From NCBI GenBank assembly GCA_037179385.1, contig CM074179.1:1860001-1924000 (forward strand): a DNA stretch of 64,000 nucleotides, read 5' to 3'. The notes below the pieces were generated by a model. The model had not been told where the DNA came from. It did no database searches and saw only the letters and a list, made by a program, of their open reading frames with translations. The DNA comes from Holothuria scabra. Taxonomy: Eukaryota; Echinodermata; Holothuroidea; Aspidochirotida; Holothuriidae. The position numbers and the translations under genes are program-made. Every line of letters begins with the position of its first letter. Position 1 is the stretch's first letter. Positions 55,468-64,000 of this stretch are shown one piece after another.

Positions 55468-56570
55468 AGAAAGCCAAAAGGCTTAGTGATTCCTTGCCGC
55501 TGAAATGTAAGGCGTTTTTTCACATTTTTCAATTAACAGGGTTCCATAATGTTCCCACAAAGAACACATGCAAGGCATCCAATCTTCTTACACTGAGATC
55601 CCCCTTGCCCGTTGTGAACCCAAATGACCTTTCTTCAAAGACTTTGCAGGAAAGCTTGTCAGGCTTTGAACAGCTAACTCCAAATGAACTTTGACCTTTG
55701 GGAAAATCAAATGGGATCATCTACTCAATATGACCAATCCACACATCAAATGTGGGAACGGTCACATGAACCGTTCTTCAGATATCGTGTTTACCAAGTT
55801 TTGGCCTTTTGACCTCTCATAACCCCAAATGACCTTTGAACTCCACCAAAAACAATAGGGATCATCTACCCAATTTGGCCAACACACTCGCCAAATATGA
55901 GCACAGTCACATGCACCGTTCTTGAGATATTACGTTTACGAAGTTTTGACCTCTTGTGACCCCAAATAACCTTTGATCTCCACCAAAAACAATAGAGATC
56001 ACCTACTCAATATGGGCCAATGCACACACCGAATATGAGATTAGTCACACTTACTCTTCTTGAGATACCGTGTTTACAAGCAATTTCTAAGGAATTTACC
56101 TATTGACCTCTCGTTACCCCAAATGACCTTTGACCTCCACAAAAACCGATAGGGATTATCTACTCAATATGATCAACCAATACACCAAATATGAGCATGG
56201 TCACATGCACCGTTCTCAAGATATCGTGTTAACGAAGTTTTGACCTCTCGTGAGCTCCACCAAAAACGATAGGGATCATCTACTCAATATGACCAACCCA
56301 CACACCAAATATGAGCATAGTCACATGTACCGTTCTCGAGATATCGTGCTAACAAGTTTTTGACTTTTTGACCTCTCGTGACCCCAAATGACCTTTGATC
56401 TCCACGAAAAACAACTCAATATGACCAACCTACACACCAAATATGAGGCTAGTCACATTTACCCTTCTTGAGATATCGTGTTTACAAGCCAAAGCGTCAC
56501 ATACACACACACACATACACACGACATCACCATCGCATAGATTCCTTGCCTGCCTTCGGCAAGGAATAAA
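55468..56570 (+). repeat. DR1-motif repeat family, longest copy (six units)
   Basis: Left edge AGCCAAAAGGCTTAGTGATTCC; right edge CCTTGCCTGCCTTCGGCAAGG. In between are six imperfect units of about 110-150 bp. The consensus runs: GACCTCTCGTGACCCCAAAT, then GACCTTTGACCTCCACCAAA, then AACAATAGGGATCATCTACT, then CAATATGACCAACCCACACA, then a TGAGATATCGTGTTTAC-like end. TGACCTTTGACCT is exact at 56124-56136, with near matches at about 55689, 55830, 55967, 56240 and 56390. The unit ends just before an ACACACACAT microsatellite. No coding. Copies at 0.9 kb and 10.5 kb show that it is dispersed, so it is a mobile or satellite-like family. Confidence 0.85.
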
Positions 56571-56746
56571 AACAACCCTTCCCATGGCTACAACAGAAAA
56601 AAAAGACAATTTCCTTTCCTTAACTCTAGTATATATGTCACTAGTCTTAGTCCCAGATCAGACAATGTAAAGCTGTTATGTTGAATCTTGTGCATTGCGC
56701 AGCCCTTCATTTAATTTTCAGACTTGGATTGTTGTTTTACTGTAAC

Positions 56747-56766
56747 CCCCCCCCCCCCCCCCCCCC
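56747..56766. repeat. C20 homopolymer
   Basis: About twenty consecutive C, one of several long G/C homopolymers in the window (others near 5320, 16438, 31335, 33938, 51305 and 54352). Confidence 0.8.
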
Positions 56767-57568
56767 AATTTCATTTAAAGGGGAAATTAAGTTATCTGAA
56801 TTTTTATTAGGGTAGTATTCTATCGTGTTCCACGATCAGCTATGGGAAATGCATGATTTGAAAATACTTTTCTCACTAAAATGAAATTTAGACGTGCAAT
56901 TCCATGATTTACCTTAAATATGCAATGTTAAGGCTCACTCTGGTATAGGGTCCTCGATGAGCCAAATGGCTTCCTGACCCTCAAAACGTTTAATAAGTTA
57001 GTGAGTATGAGGAAATTTGTGGGATCTGGCTGTGTTTTAAATATTTTGGGGGCGACTGATTTTGCCTTCAAGAGATTCGAGTTTAAGCATAGTGACTTAA
57101 AAACATTTTTGCTCCCCTTTGACTCCTTCACTCCCAAGTGTTAATATTCTAATGTGATCAAAATTTCTGTTTATTTAAGCAGGTTCCTGATTAACAGAGT
57201 TCCCCAGATTTCAGCTTAGACTTGTAACTTGAACAGTTGAAATCCTTTGGATAATCCATTCTTCACCCTTTACTCAAGTTCTCTGCATTGTCGAACCCAG
57301 TCGACTGTTATCTTTCTAGTGTGAACTTTTATAGGTAGAAAGTTAGCACTGGGCTTTCGGGCCGGCAATTTGTTCCATGAAATCCACGGGAAGAGCTTTG
57401 TATTGCTAACCTACTCACAGGCTATGGCAGGGCACTAGACATAATGCCGTTAGGGGGCGGTGGTGCTAGCCCCCTAGACAGCACCCACCTTCTGTGAAGT
57501 TCTCCCCTCTACACGCTTATTAGTTTTGCAAACAACAAATGACTCGCAGCAAAGCGAGCTATCCGCGG
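56767..57568. other. No recognisable gene
   Basis: Non-coding stretch inside the 49.1-58.3 kb structure, next to its right inverted repeat. One 69-codon minus-strand frame has no motif. Confidence 0.4.
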
Positions 57569-58322
57569 GTTTGAATCAGAAATAAATCCCCATTCGTACA
57601 ACATCCAGGGGTTTCGCCCTCTGAATCCCAATCGCAGGACCAGCTCTTTAGGCTCGGTTTCGGACTGTGAGCCAAAAACGTATTCCCCCACCATTTTCAT
57701 TTTCTTTGCCTTTAGTTTAATTTTGACCATGGTGTCCGGGGGAATTTATTTTTGCGTGAATATTGTCACCGTTTATCATGTTTTGCTTATGTTCTTCCCG
57801 AAAAGAGCAACTGCTTTTGCCCGAATTGGGAAGGGCGAGTGCCCCCGCCTCGTGCGCCTCTGATTTTGACATTCTGACGTCGCATTGTTATTCAATTCTC
57901 TGAAGTTTGCCAATTATTGCAGTATACTTCTCAAAAGCAGTCCCAACTAGCATCCTTCCTGTAAAATTTCCCTTAGCATAATATTACCTTCAAAGGCAAC
58001 TTCATGAACTAGGAGGAAAACAATATTAAATAAAATCAAAGCTGGGTAAACGCCAGCAGTTACTAGTGGGCCAAGTTCCCGATCTTTCTAAACACACAAA
58101 GGCTATATCAGGAGTTGGATGTAGAAAAGCTATATACCGGTCTGTTCCGCCTCTATTCCCCGTGAAATCGAAGTCATGAATTACGTCACAAACAGACCAC
58201 ATGCGTTCCAATTTATAGGAGCCAAAATCGTGCTAGTGTGACCAGCCTTCCGATCCAATTTATCGGAACGATTTAAAATGGGATCGGAATCCGATCAGAA
58301 ATCGCTGTAGTGTGACCGCAGC
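57569..58322 (-). repeat. Right 754-bp inverted repeat
   Basis: Inverted copy of 49081-49834. Outer end on minus: GCTGCGGTCACACTACAGCG. It preserves the reading MKMVGEYVF...SETEPKELVLRL on minus, which supports either past coding or recent common origin. Confidence 0.8.
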
Positions 58323-58326
58323 TTTA

Positions 58327-61300
58327 GGCTCTCTGGTTCAGTGTTGCTAACCGTGCATCCAATGACGTCACCATTTTTGAGACGCGTTCACATACGTTTT
58401 TTCGCTTTCGAATTTCAAATGGGCTGAGCCTGGCCTGTAATTGGGAGTTCAAAACGTCGTATTTCGGTATTTATGGACGTAATGTAAAAAAAAAAAATGA
58501 TTCACTTTTTGTCAAGGTGTACCCAAAGAACATTTACCGAGGAACATTTACCAGACAAACTAGAGTCCTAGGTAAGTACCTCGTTGTAGCAGTTTTGTCT
58601 TCACAACTCAAATTCTTTTTTCACTAGCTTGTATGCTGCAGTGAGTTTTTAAGGTCGCACTTCACGTTGATAGCCCTTATATCCAGAGTGTCCTCATATG
58701 GTCTATGGAGACAGTTGTTTTCACTCCAAAGTTGCAGTACCTGTAAGGCCCTGTAGTATGGAACGTAAAGTCACACTAGGGCTAGACTTGAAATCTGAAT
58801 CTGGTTAACGGTATGTAGGCTAGGTCTGGGGCTAAACCTACGCCATTCATAGGCTTGAGTTATAACCCAAGATATGAAACTGTGGGTGACTAACATTAGG
58901 TTAGGCATAGGGCCTACCAATCTAACATATTAGTGCCCTTAAAACTTGGCGGTTCTAAAGCATCGCCAAAAGAAATACGTGACAAATTCCTTGCCACGGG
59001 CTAGGATTCGCCACAGGCCAGTTCGCAGAAAAGGGTTGTGCTTCGGCCGAAAATCTTCTAACGCCACGCGTTCAACATCGCGCACACGCCCAGTTTTCTA
59101 ATTGAGACGCACTTGGTGTGCACATCAGGTCGACACACACGAAGTACGTTTGCCGTCGCGTCAAAATGGAGAATACGCCCAGTTAGCGCCTGAATAATAA
59201 CCGAAAGCGTCTTACTTTTATAATCGTTGAGTCCATGTCCGTATCAGTTTAGTGTAGCAGCCAAGCTCGTTTTTTTTTTTTTTGCTTTTTTTTTTTTTTT
59301 GATAGTGTTGCAAGGGGATGACAGCATCTTAAAAAATAAATTTGTTCCAAAATCTTAGATAGGCCCACTGGATCAAAAGAGCAAGCGTTACAAAGATTGG
59401 GTAGCCTATTTCTCCAGTTCTTTTATAATCCGGTGTCAGAATTTAAAGATCCAAATGATGTTTTTTGGAATAAGGGGTGCGCCTATAGTTCCAAGAACTC
59501 GATTGGACTGTGCCATATTCGCTTCCCTTCGACTTCAAATAGGAATTCCAAAGGATTGTGGCATGGATTTTTAGTACTGTCATTTTGTCAATGACATTCT
59601 ACTGTAGCATAAAAACAGCACGGATAGAACTTCTAGCACATAAATAGTTCCAGTTCTGTAACCAACTTGCGCACATGTTAGCGATGAGATATGCAACTCC
59701 GTGGATTGCCCTCTTGTTTATGTAGCAAAATGCAATATGATACTGAATGAATAATTCCCTGATATTGAGGCCTAGGCTTGTTTGAGCCAATCATGTAGCT
59801 TCATAAATGGTATAAATGTACACCACGATCCATCATGTGACTCACAATGTGTGCTCATGCACACATATGCCTAGCCGACCAGTATATCGACGAACCCGGA
59901 CAGATTGTGATGGTGTGCATTTAGTCGGCCATTATTGGGGTCCACCACCTTAAATCGTTCGATTCCCTTGCTTATCTCTATGATGGATTGTTAAACACTA
60001 CATTGTATCTTAATTTCTTCAACTTCACCGAATATATAAAGACGATTCAAGGCTGATGGATCCCAGTAATGGCTGCGCAGTCACTAAAAACAAGTGCTAA
60101 TCGGATTCGTCTTTATGCATGAAAAGTTGTGTCAGTGCATGCCGAAATTTTTATTTCCTTACCCTGCGCATGTGCATGTTCCATTGATCTAGTGTTCCTA
60201 CTGGTGGATGTTCCCACTTTTCAATGCAGGGCTGAAAAGCAAATTTCCCCGCAAGCCTTGATTTTTTCCCACTCCATTATACTATCTAACCGGAACGCGA
60301 GGATGAGTTAAAAGTTCGCACATAGCCTACAGAAACTTTTCGGAAAATGAAGTACACCAGATTGCAGAAAACTGCCCTTCCGGGCACTGCTGATTACATC
60401 TCGGGTAAGGGTCGGAAATTGCTTTGAAATATTATCGCAAATTAAAAGGATTTCTGGTAGGCTGATAAATAAAACATTTCTTAAAGCTTCAACTAGACTT
60501 CATTAAAACCAACACAAACATAATTACAAAAACTTGAGATACCAGCCGAACTACAATCGAAACAGAATTACATAATGTAGGCCTTTCGTGTAAACAGTGC
60601 CTAGCCTGCATAGCATGCACATACGACTGTACTTTACTCACGGTAGTTTGGATGTTGGTCACAACGACGCAACGTAAGGAATTAAGGAACGCACGAGGCC
60701 AGTAGTCCTGTTTTTCCTTTACTTTGTAGCTTAGAAGCAGCGGCTTTGAACACAACTTTGATTGGTTGTTTTGTACAGGAACTTTTGTAAGCCTCACGAA
60801 TGACAAACCTCCGATGTGTTAGACATGTTCAATGTAGGGAAGCCTTTGGCAATGCAACAATGATGTTTAATACGCAATTGTACATGTACAGTACCGTGGG
60901 TTTGAGAAGGCAGTTCTACGTATAGTGTAAAATAATATTTGTGCATTAAAAGGTTGTGCAACTGCAATGTGCAGTTCACATTTGATTTTGAAAGTCTTAT
61001 TGCATCCATCTGTCGGAGTGTGGACATTTCCATGTCTCCTTGACATAGAGTTTATTTAGGGTATCCATACAAGAGAGGATGTATTCCCACAATCCATCAT
61101 TATTAGCTGGTTGGGTGGGAATATAAGAATTTGCGCACATATGCTCATTCTCTTCTTATTTTAGTCGACAGCGGGGCCTGTATCTCTCTGGCCTAGAGTT
61201 GGTCGTAAGAGCAGTTATTTGGTGAGTTTAGTCCTTAAGATTCATAATTAACCTTTATCACAACTCTACTTCTCCCTTTGAGACATATTTCAGGTGGATG

Positions 61301-61773
61301 TAGTGTATTTGGGGACATTTGTTCTTTATTTTCCCACGAAATAGGTTACGTCGGATGGTTTGAGCCCTAAGGGTGTAGACTTCGAGGATTCACGTCTACT
61401 TATCCTTAGACTGGAATAGGTTGCCTTATATTGTCAACTATGTGTATACTCAATCACACCGAGAACTCTTTTTCGGTGGCGCTCGTCATGTTTACTTAGG
61501 CTGGTAACTCTTAGAGTTGGTGGCGCTGTTTTTTGTTTACTTTTCGCAATGAGCTTAGGCTCACTGAATGCTATTTCATTATTGTTAGGCTACGTTAACG
61601 ATAACGTTTACATTAAGACATTGAGGGTTCAAAAGTATGTATGGTAGCTGGCCCTTTGTTGTACTGTGTGAAGATGAAACTTGGGGTGCTTGAAGCAATT
61701 AATCGTCCCTTATTTATGTAAGTGTTTAGGATTTTTGTATCTCTCTGGGAGTTGTTCCTACTTGTAAAATTGC
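58327..61773. other. No recognisable gene; possible LTR and leader of the last Gypsy element near its right end
   Basis: It includes a T22-type interrupted run at 59271-59300 and GC-rich CpG-containing sequence at 58960-59220. A GGGAATATAAGA word at about 61119, followed by a transcribed-looking stretch to the splice-like TTGTTTTACAG at 61794, could be the LTR promoter of the element that starts at 61.8 kb. No second LTR is inside the window to prove it. Confidence 0.35.
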
Positions 61774-63348
61774 ATGTTTCTCATTGTTTTACAGTTGTGG
61801 AGTTGCTTCCAGAGGGATCCTTCAACAAAACGTGAGTTAAGAAGGATAGAAATGGCGATTGAAGACTTTTTTGCTATGAGGGATGAGGTCTTACACTTTT
61901 TTAAGGACCAGGAATCATTGAGCACTAAGAAAAGTTATGTGAGAGAAGTAGGCCTAGGGGCTATGGAGGTTGGTGTACAGGAAACTAATGACCCAACAGC
62001 CAACCACCCTGTAGTGAGAGAATTAATTGAGGGACAGAAACACTTGCAAGAGCAAGTTAATAAATTGTTTTCTATCATAGGTGGTGGTCAAGGACGAGGT
62101 TTTAAGAAATATGCAGGTCCTACAAGGGGTAGTGGTGTGCCTGTGAAAGATTTAGTGTGGTTCTCATGTCACAAGAAGGGCCATTATGCCAGAGATTGTC
62201 CTGAGAAGCAAGTACCTATACTGTCTTTGGGCTCTCGGGACGGAAAAGATAACGCAGAAGGGGGAAAAGCAGTGACTGCCATGCAGCCTGCGGCAGCTCC
62301 ACTGCATTCAAGTGGCACTGTGAAGGAGTCTGAGAGCGGCTCAGAGGTCTCAGTGAATACTGTTACAGGGTTAGGGGTTTCAGATCCAGGGTTTGAAGAC
62401 AGCAAATTGGTTGAGGAACTAGTTAGTAGAAGCCTAACTGCCACTGTTGAGATAGCAGGGGTTCCAGTCACTTGTATTCTAGACACTGGGGCAGAGACCT
62501 CTCTCATCCTATCATCATATTATTTTAAGTACCTATCTCATCACGGAGGTCAGCCAAAGCAGCCTAGTGGTCACTTTCATTTTAATTTGTATGGTGCCGC
62601 AGGGGTTGATATCCCCTTTGAGGGGTATGTGGAGTTAGATATAGTGGTCAGGAACCACACCTTGAAGGGTAGCTTTTTCATACAACCAGAGTTCAAGTCC
62701 AGGAAAAGGGAAGAATACCCACTTCGTCTGGGCTGTAACATTTTGAAAAAGTTAAAGTCTCTAGGCCCAGTAGTACCAGCCAGCGAGGATGGGGGTTGTT
62801 GGGATTTCGTGTTCAATTGCCTGCCCGAAGTTAACAGGGTATCTGTAGAGTCGGGGGACTGTACTACAGCAGTTGCCCACCAGAGTTTGCATTCGGTTAA
62901 AGCTAATGCTCCTGCAGATAAGGGTAATGATGAGGTTACAGACGCAAGGGCTATCAGTGTTGAGAATTTTGGTCTCAGGCTGGGACAGGGTGTACAACCT
63001 TTGCAACCTGGGGAGGCGAGACTGTTGACCGGATATTTCGATGATGGTTTTGTAGTAGACCTTCCTGTTTCAAAACCTGACAGGAACATCTCTGAGTCAC
63101 TGTGCTTAGTTGAGAATTCACATGGTGTCCATGGAGGTGTTGTGCACGAAGGTATCTATAGTATTCACCGAAATTCTGTTGAGGTTTTAGTAGAGAATTC
63201 AGGGGAGGAGGTTTTGGTTATGCCACCCTTTTCTATGCTGGCCACGGGGGTGACAGCAAGTGTTTTGCCAGAAGTGGTGATGGCAACACAAGACGATGGT
63301 ATAATTGTAGATATTAGGGATATCAGTGTTGCATGGAGAGGCTCGTAA
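61774..63348 (+). pseudogene. Gag C-terminal part, zinc knuckle and protease
   Basis: A 524-codon frame. A coiled segment (MAIEDFFAMRDEVLHFFKDQ) leads to one zinc knuckle, WFSCHKKGHYARDCP (62155-62201). The first cysteine of the CX2CX4HX4C pattern is replaced by tryptophan (TGG for TGT/TGC), so it should bind zinc poorly. The retropepsin motif CILDTGAETSLI follows at about 62475, and LRLGCNILKKL in the later part. The linker to RT is long (over 250 residues). ATG 61774 sits just upstream of a splice-acceptor-like TTTTACAG, so the natural start may be in an earlier exon or frame. Confidence 0.78.
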
Positions 63349-63423
63349 TCTTGAGTCAGAGATGGTAACAGACTCAGAAGGGGATAAGAATCCTGCCATG
63401 CAAATATTAATTCAGTTTTTCCA

Positions 63424-64000
63424 AATGTTGAGACAACAGGGTTGAGTACAAGCCAACTGGCTCAAGTGGGGGATTTGCTGAAACATTACAGTCATGTGTT
63501 TTCCAAAGATGATTTGGATTTAGGGTATTGTGAAGCCATACCCCATGTAATTAATTTGACTGACATGGGGCCAATTAATCTGCCCTACAGGCGAATTTAC
63601 CCCCAACAGATATCAGAGGTTAAGGAGTTATTACAAAGTATGCTGCAGAAGGGAATTATAAGAAAATCAGTAAGTCCTTATGCAAGTCCTACCGTTTTGG
63701 TACGGAAGAAAAATGGTGACTTAAGACTGTGTATTGATTATCGACAGTTAAATGCCAAAACTGTTAAGGACTCTTTCCCATTACCTCGCATTGAAGAAAC
63801 CTTGGCTGCTTTGGGTGGTTCACAGTATTTTTCCACTCTAGATTTGTCACAGGGATATTTTCAGGTGGCAATGCATCCGGACTCTGTGCAAAAGACAGCT
63901 TTTAGGGTACCGTGGGGATTGTTTGAGTTTACGAGAATGCCTCAGGGATTAGTCAACAGTCCAAGTACCTTTGAAAGGTTAATGGAGTTGGTGTTAGGTG
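63424..64000 (+). pseudogene. Gypsy reverse transcriptase, partial at window edge
   Basis: The frame is the same as the gag/protease frame but separated from it by stops at 63346, 63352 and 63385. It reads LKHYSHVFSKDDLDLGYCEA, LPYRRIYPQQISEVKELLQ, GIIRKSVSPYASPTVLVRKK, LCIDYRQLNAKTVKDSFPLP, FSTLDLSQGYFQVAMHPDS and MPQGLVNSPSTFERLM. These are RT domains up to just before the YxDD box, which must lie beyond 64000. In another frame, 63340-63420 encodes EARNLESEMVTDSEG, so the break is more likely a pair of small indels than a real gene boundary. Confidence 0.88.

Larger units (their letters stand above)
49081..58322. mobile_element. Structure with 754-bp terminal inverted repeats, 9.2 kb
   Basis: Segments 49081-49834 and 57569-58322 are inverted copies of equal length (754 bp each), about 85-90 percent identical by eye. 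The outer ends read GCCGCGGTCACTC on the left and, on minus, GCTGCGGTCACAC on the right. The left flank is TTAA (49077-49080) and the right flank TTTA (58323-58326), compatible with one mutated TTAA target duplication. The inner ends stop at the same word, TGATTCAAAC. Between them lie a Tx1-type LINE ORF2 remnant, a minisatellite and a DR1-motif array, but no transposase that I recognise. Either this is one large transposon with long inverted ends, or two copies of a repeat landed in opposite orientation; equal lengths and outward-facing termini favour the first. Confidence 0.65.
61774..64000 (+). mobile_element. Gypsy-type LTR retrotransposon, cut by the window end
   Basis: gag C-terminal half and protease (61774-63348) are followed by reverse transcriptase up to the last base. 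It is distinct in sequence from the other Gypsy elements here (11.8 and 16.6 kb). The major capsid region of gag, LTRs, RNase H and integrase are not seen. Stops and a frame change at 63346-63425 suggest it is damaged, although the RT frame is clean for 580 bp. Confidence 0.85.

Noticed and set aside
1..64000. CRISPR arrays, bacterial operons, rRNA genes
   Set aside because: None seen; direct repeats here are minisatellites or transposon parts, and gene structure is eukaryotic.

Overview
This is repeat-dominated, AT-rich nuclear DNA from an animal. Spliced transposase genes with GT-AG introns, a tRNA-derived SINE, Tx1-like LINE pieces, PIF/Harbinger, Kolobok-like and piggyBac-type DNA transposons, and several Gypsy-type LTR elements all point to a metazoan and suggest a marine invertebrate. 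An echinoderm, hemichordate or amphioxus would fit (words such as TAGGCCTAC are common), but the species cannot be fixed by eye. I found no host gene that I can name with confidence. Almost every coding stretch is transposon-derived and carries stops or frameshifts.

Layout. 1-2.5 kb: small tandem arrays, a possible exon pair and one copy of a nuclear-receptor-motif repeat. 2.58-10.33 kb: one PIF/Harbinger transposon with terminal inverted repeats, a split transposase (+) and a MADF/BESS accessory gene (-). Its transposase intron holds a Tx1 LINE ORF1 fragment and a piggyBac-type MITE. 10.5-11.3 kb: second copy of the motif repeat, split by a 256-bp foldback. 11.8-14.2 kb: truncated Gypsy element (-). 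16.0-24.3 kb: nested pair of LTR elements. A Gypsy element (+, 161-163 bp LTRs, perfect 5-bp target duplication) sits in the 3' end of an older minus-strand LTR element. That older element carries an extra SGNH-hydrolase-like ORF ahead of gag and has lost most of pol.

25-31 kb: tandem 340-bp repeats, then a decayed, apparently spliced minus-strand gene of an uncharacterised, probably transposase-like family. 32-39.5 kb: mostly non-coding, with two MITE-like elements. 41.0-45.5 kb: a tRNA-SINE, a Tudor-like exon, an unrecognised decayed minus-strand reading frame, and a Kolobok-like transposase relic (+). 49.08-58.32 kb: two 754-bp inverted repeats bracket 7.7 kb containing a Tx1-like LINE ORF2, a GGTACG-rich minisatellite and the longest nuclear-receptor-motif array. 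61.8-64.0 kb: another Gypsy-type element (+) running off the window.

No operon-like cooperation is visible. The functional pairings are within transposons: Harbinger transposase with its MADF partner, gag with pol, and SGNH ORF with gag. The clearest candidates for something unusual are the SGNH ORF in an LTR element, the arrays of DR1-like motifs inside a dispersed repeat, the 754-bp terminal inverted repeat structure, and the unrecognised reading frame opposite the Kolobok-like gene.
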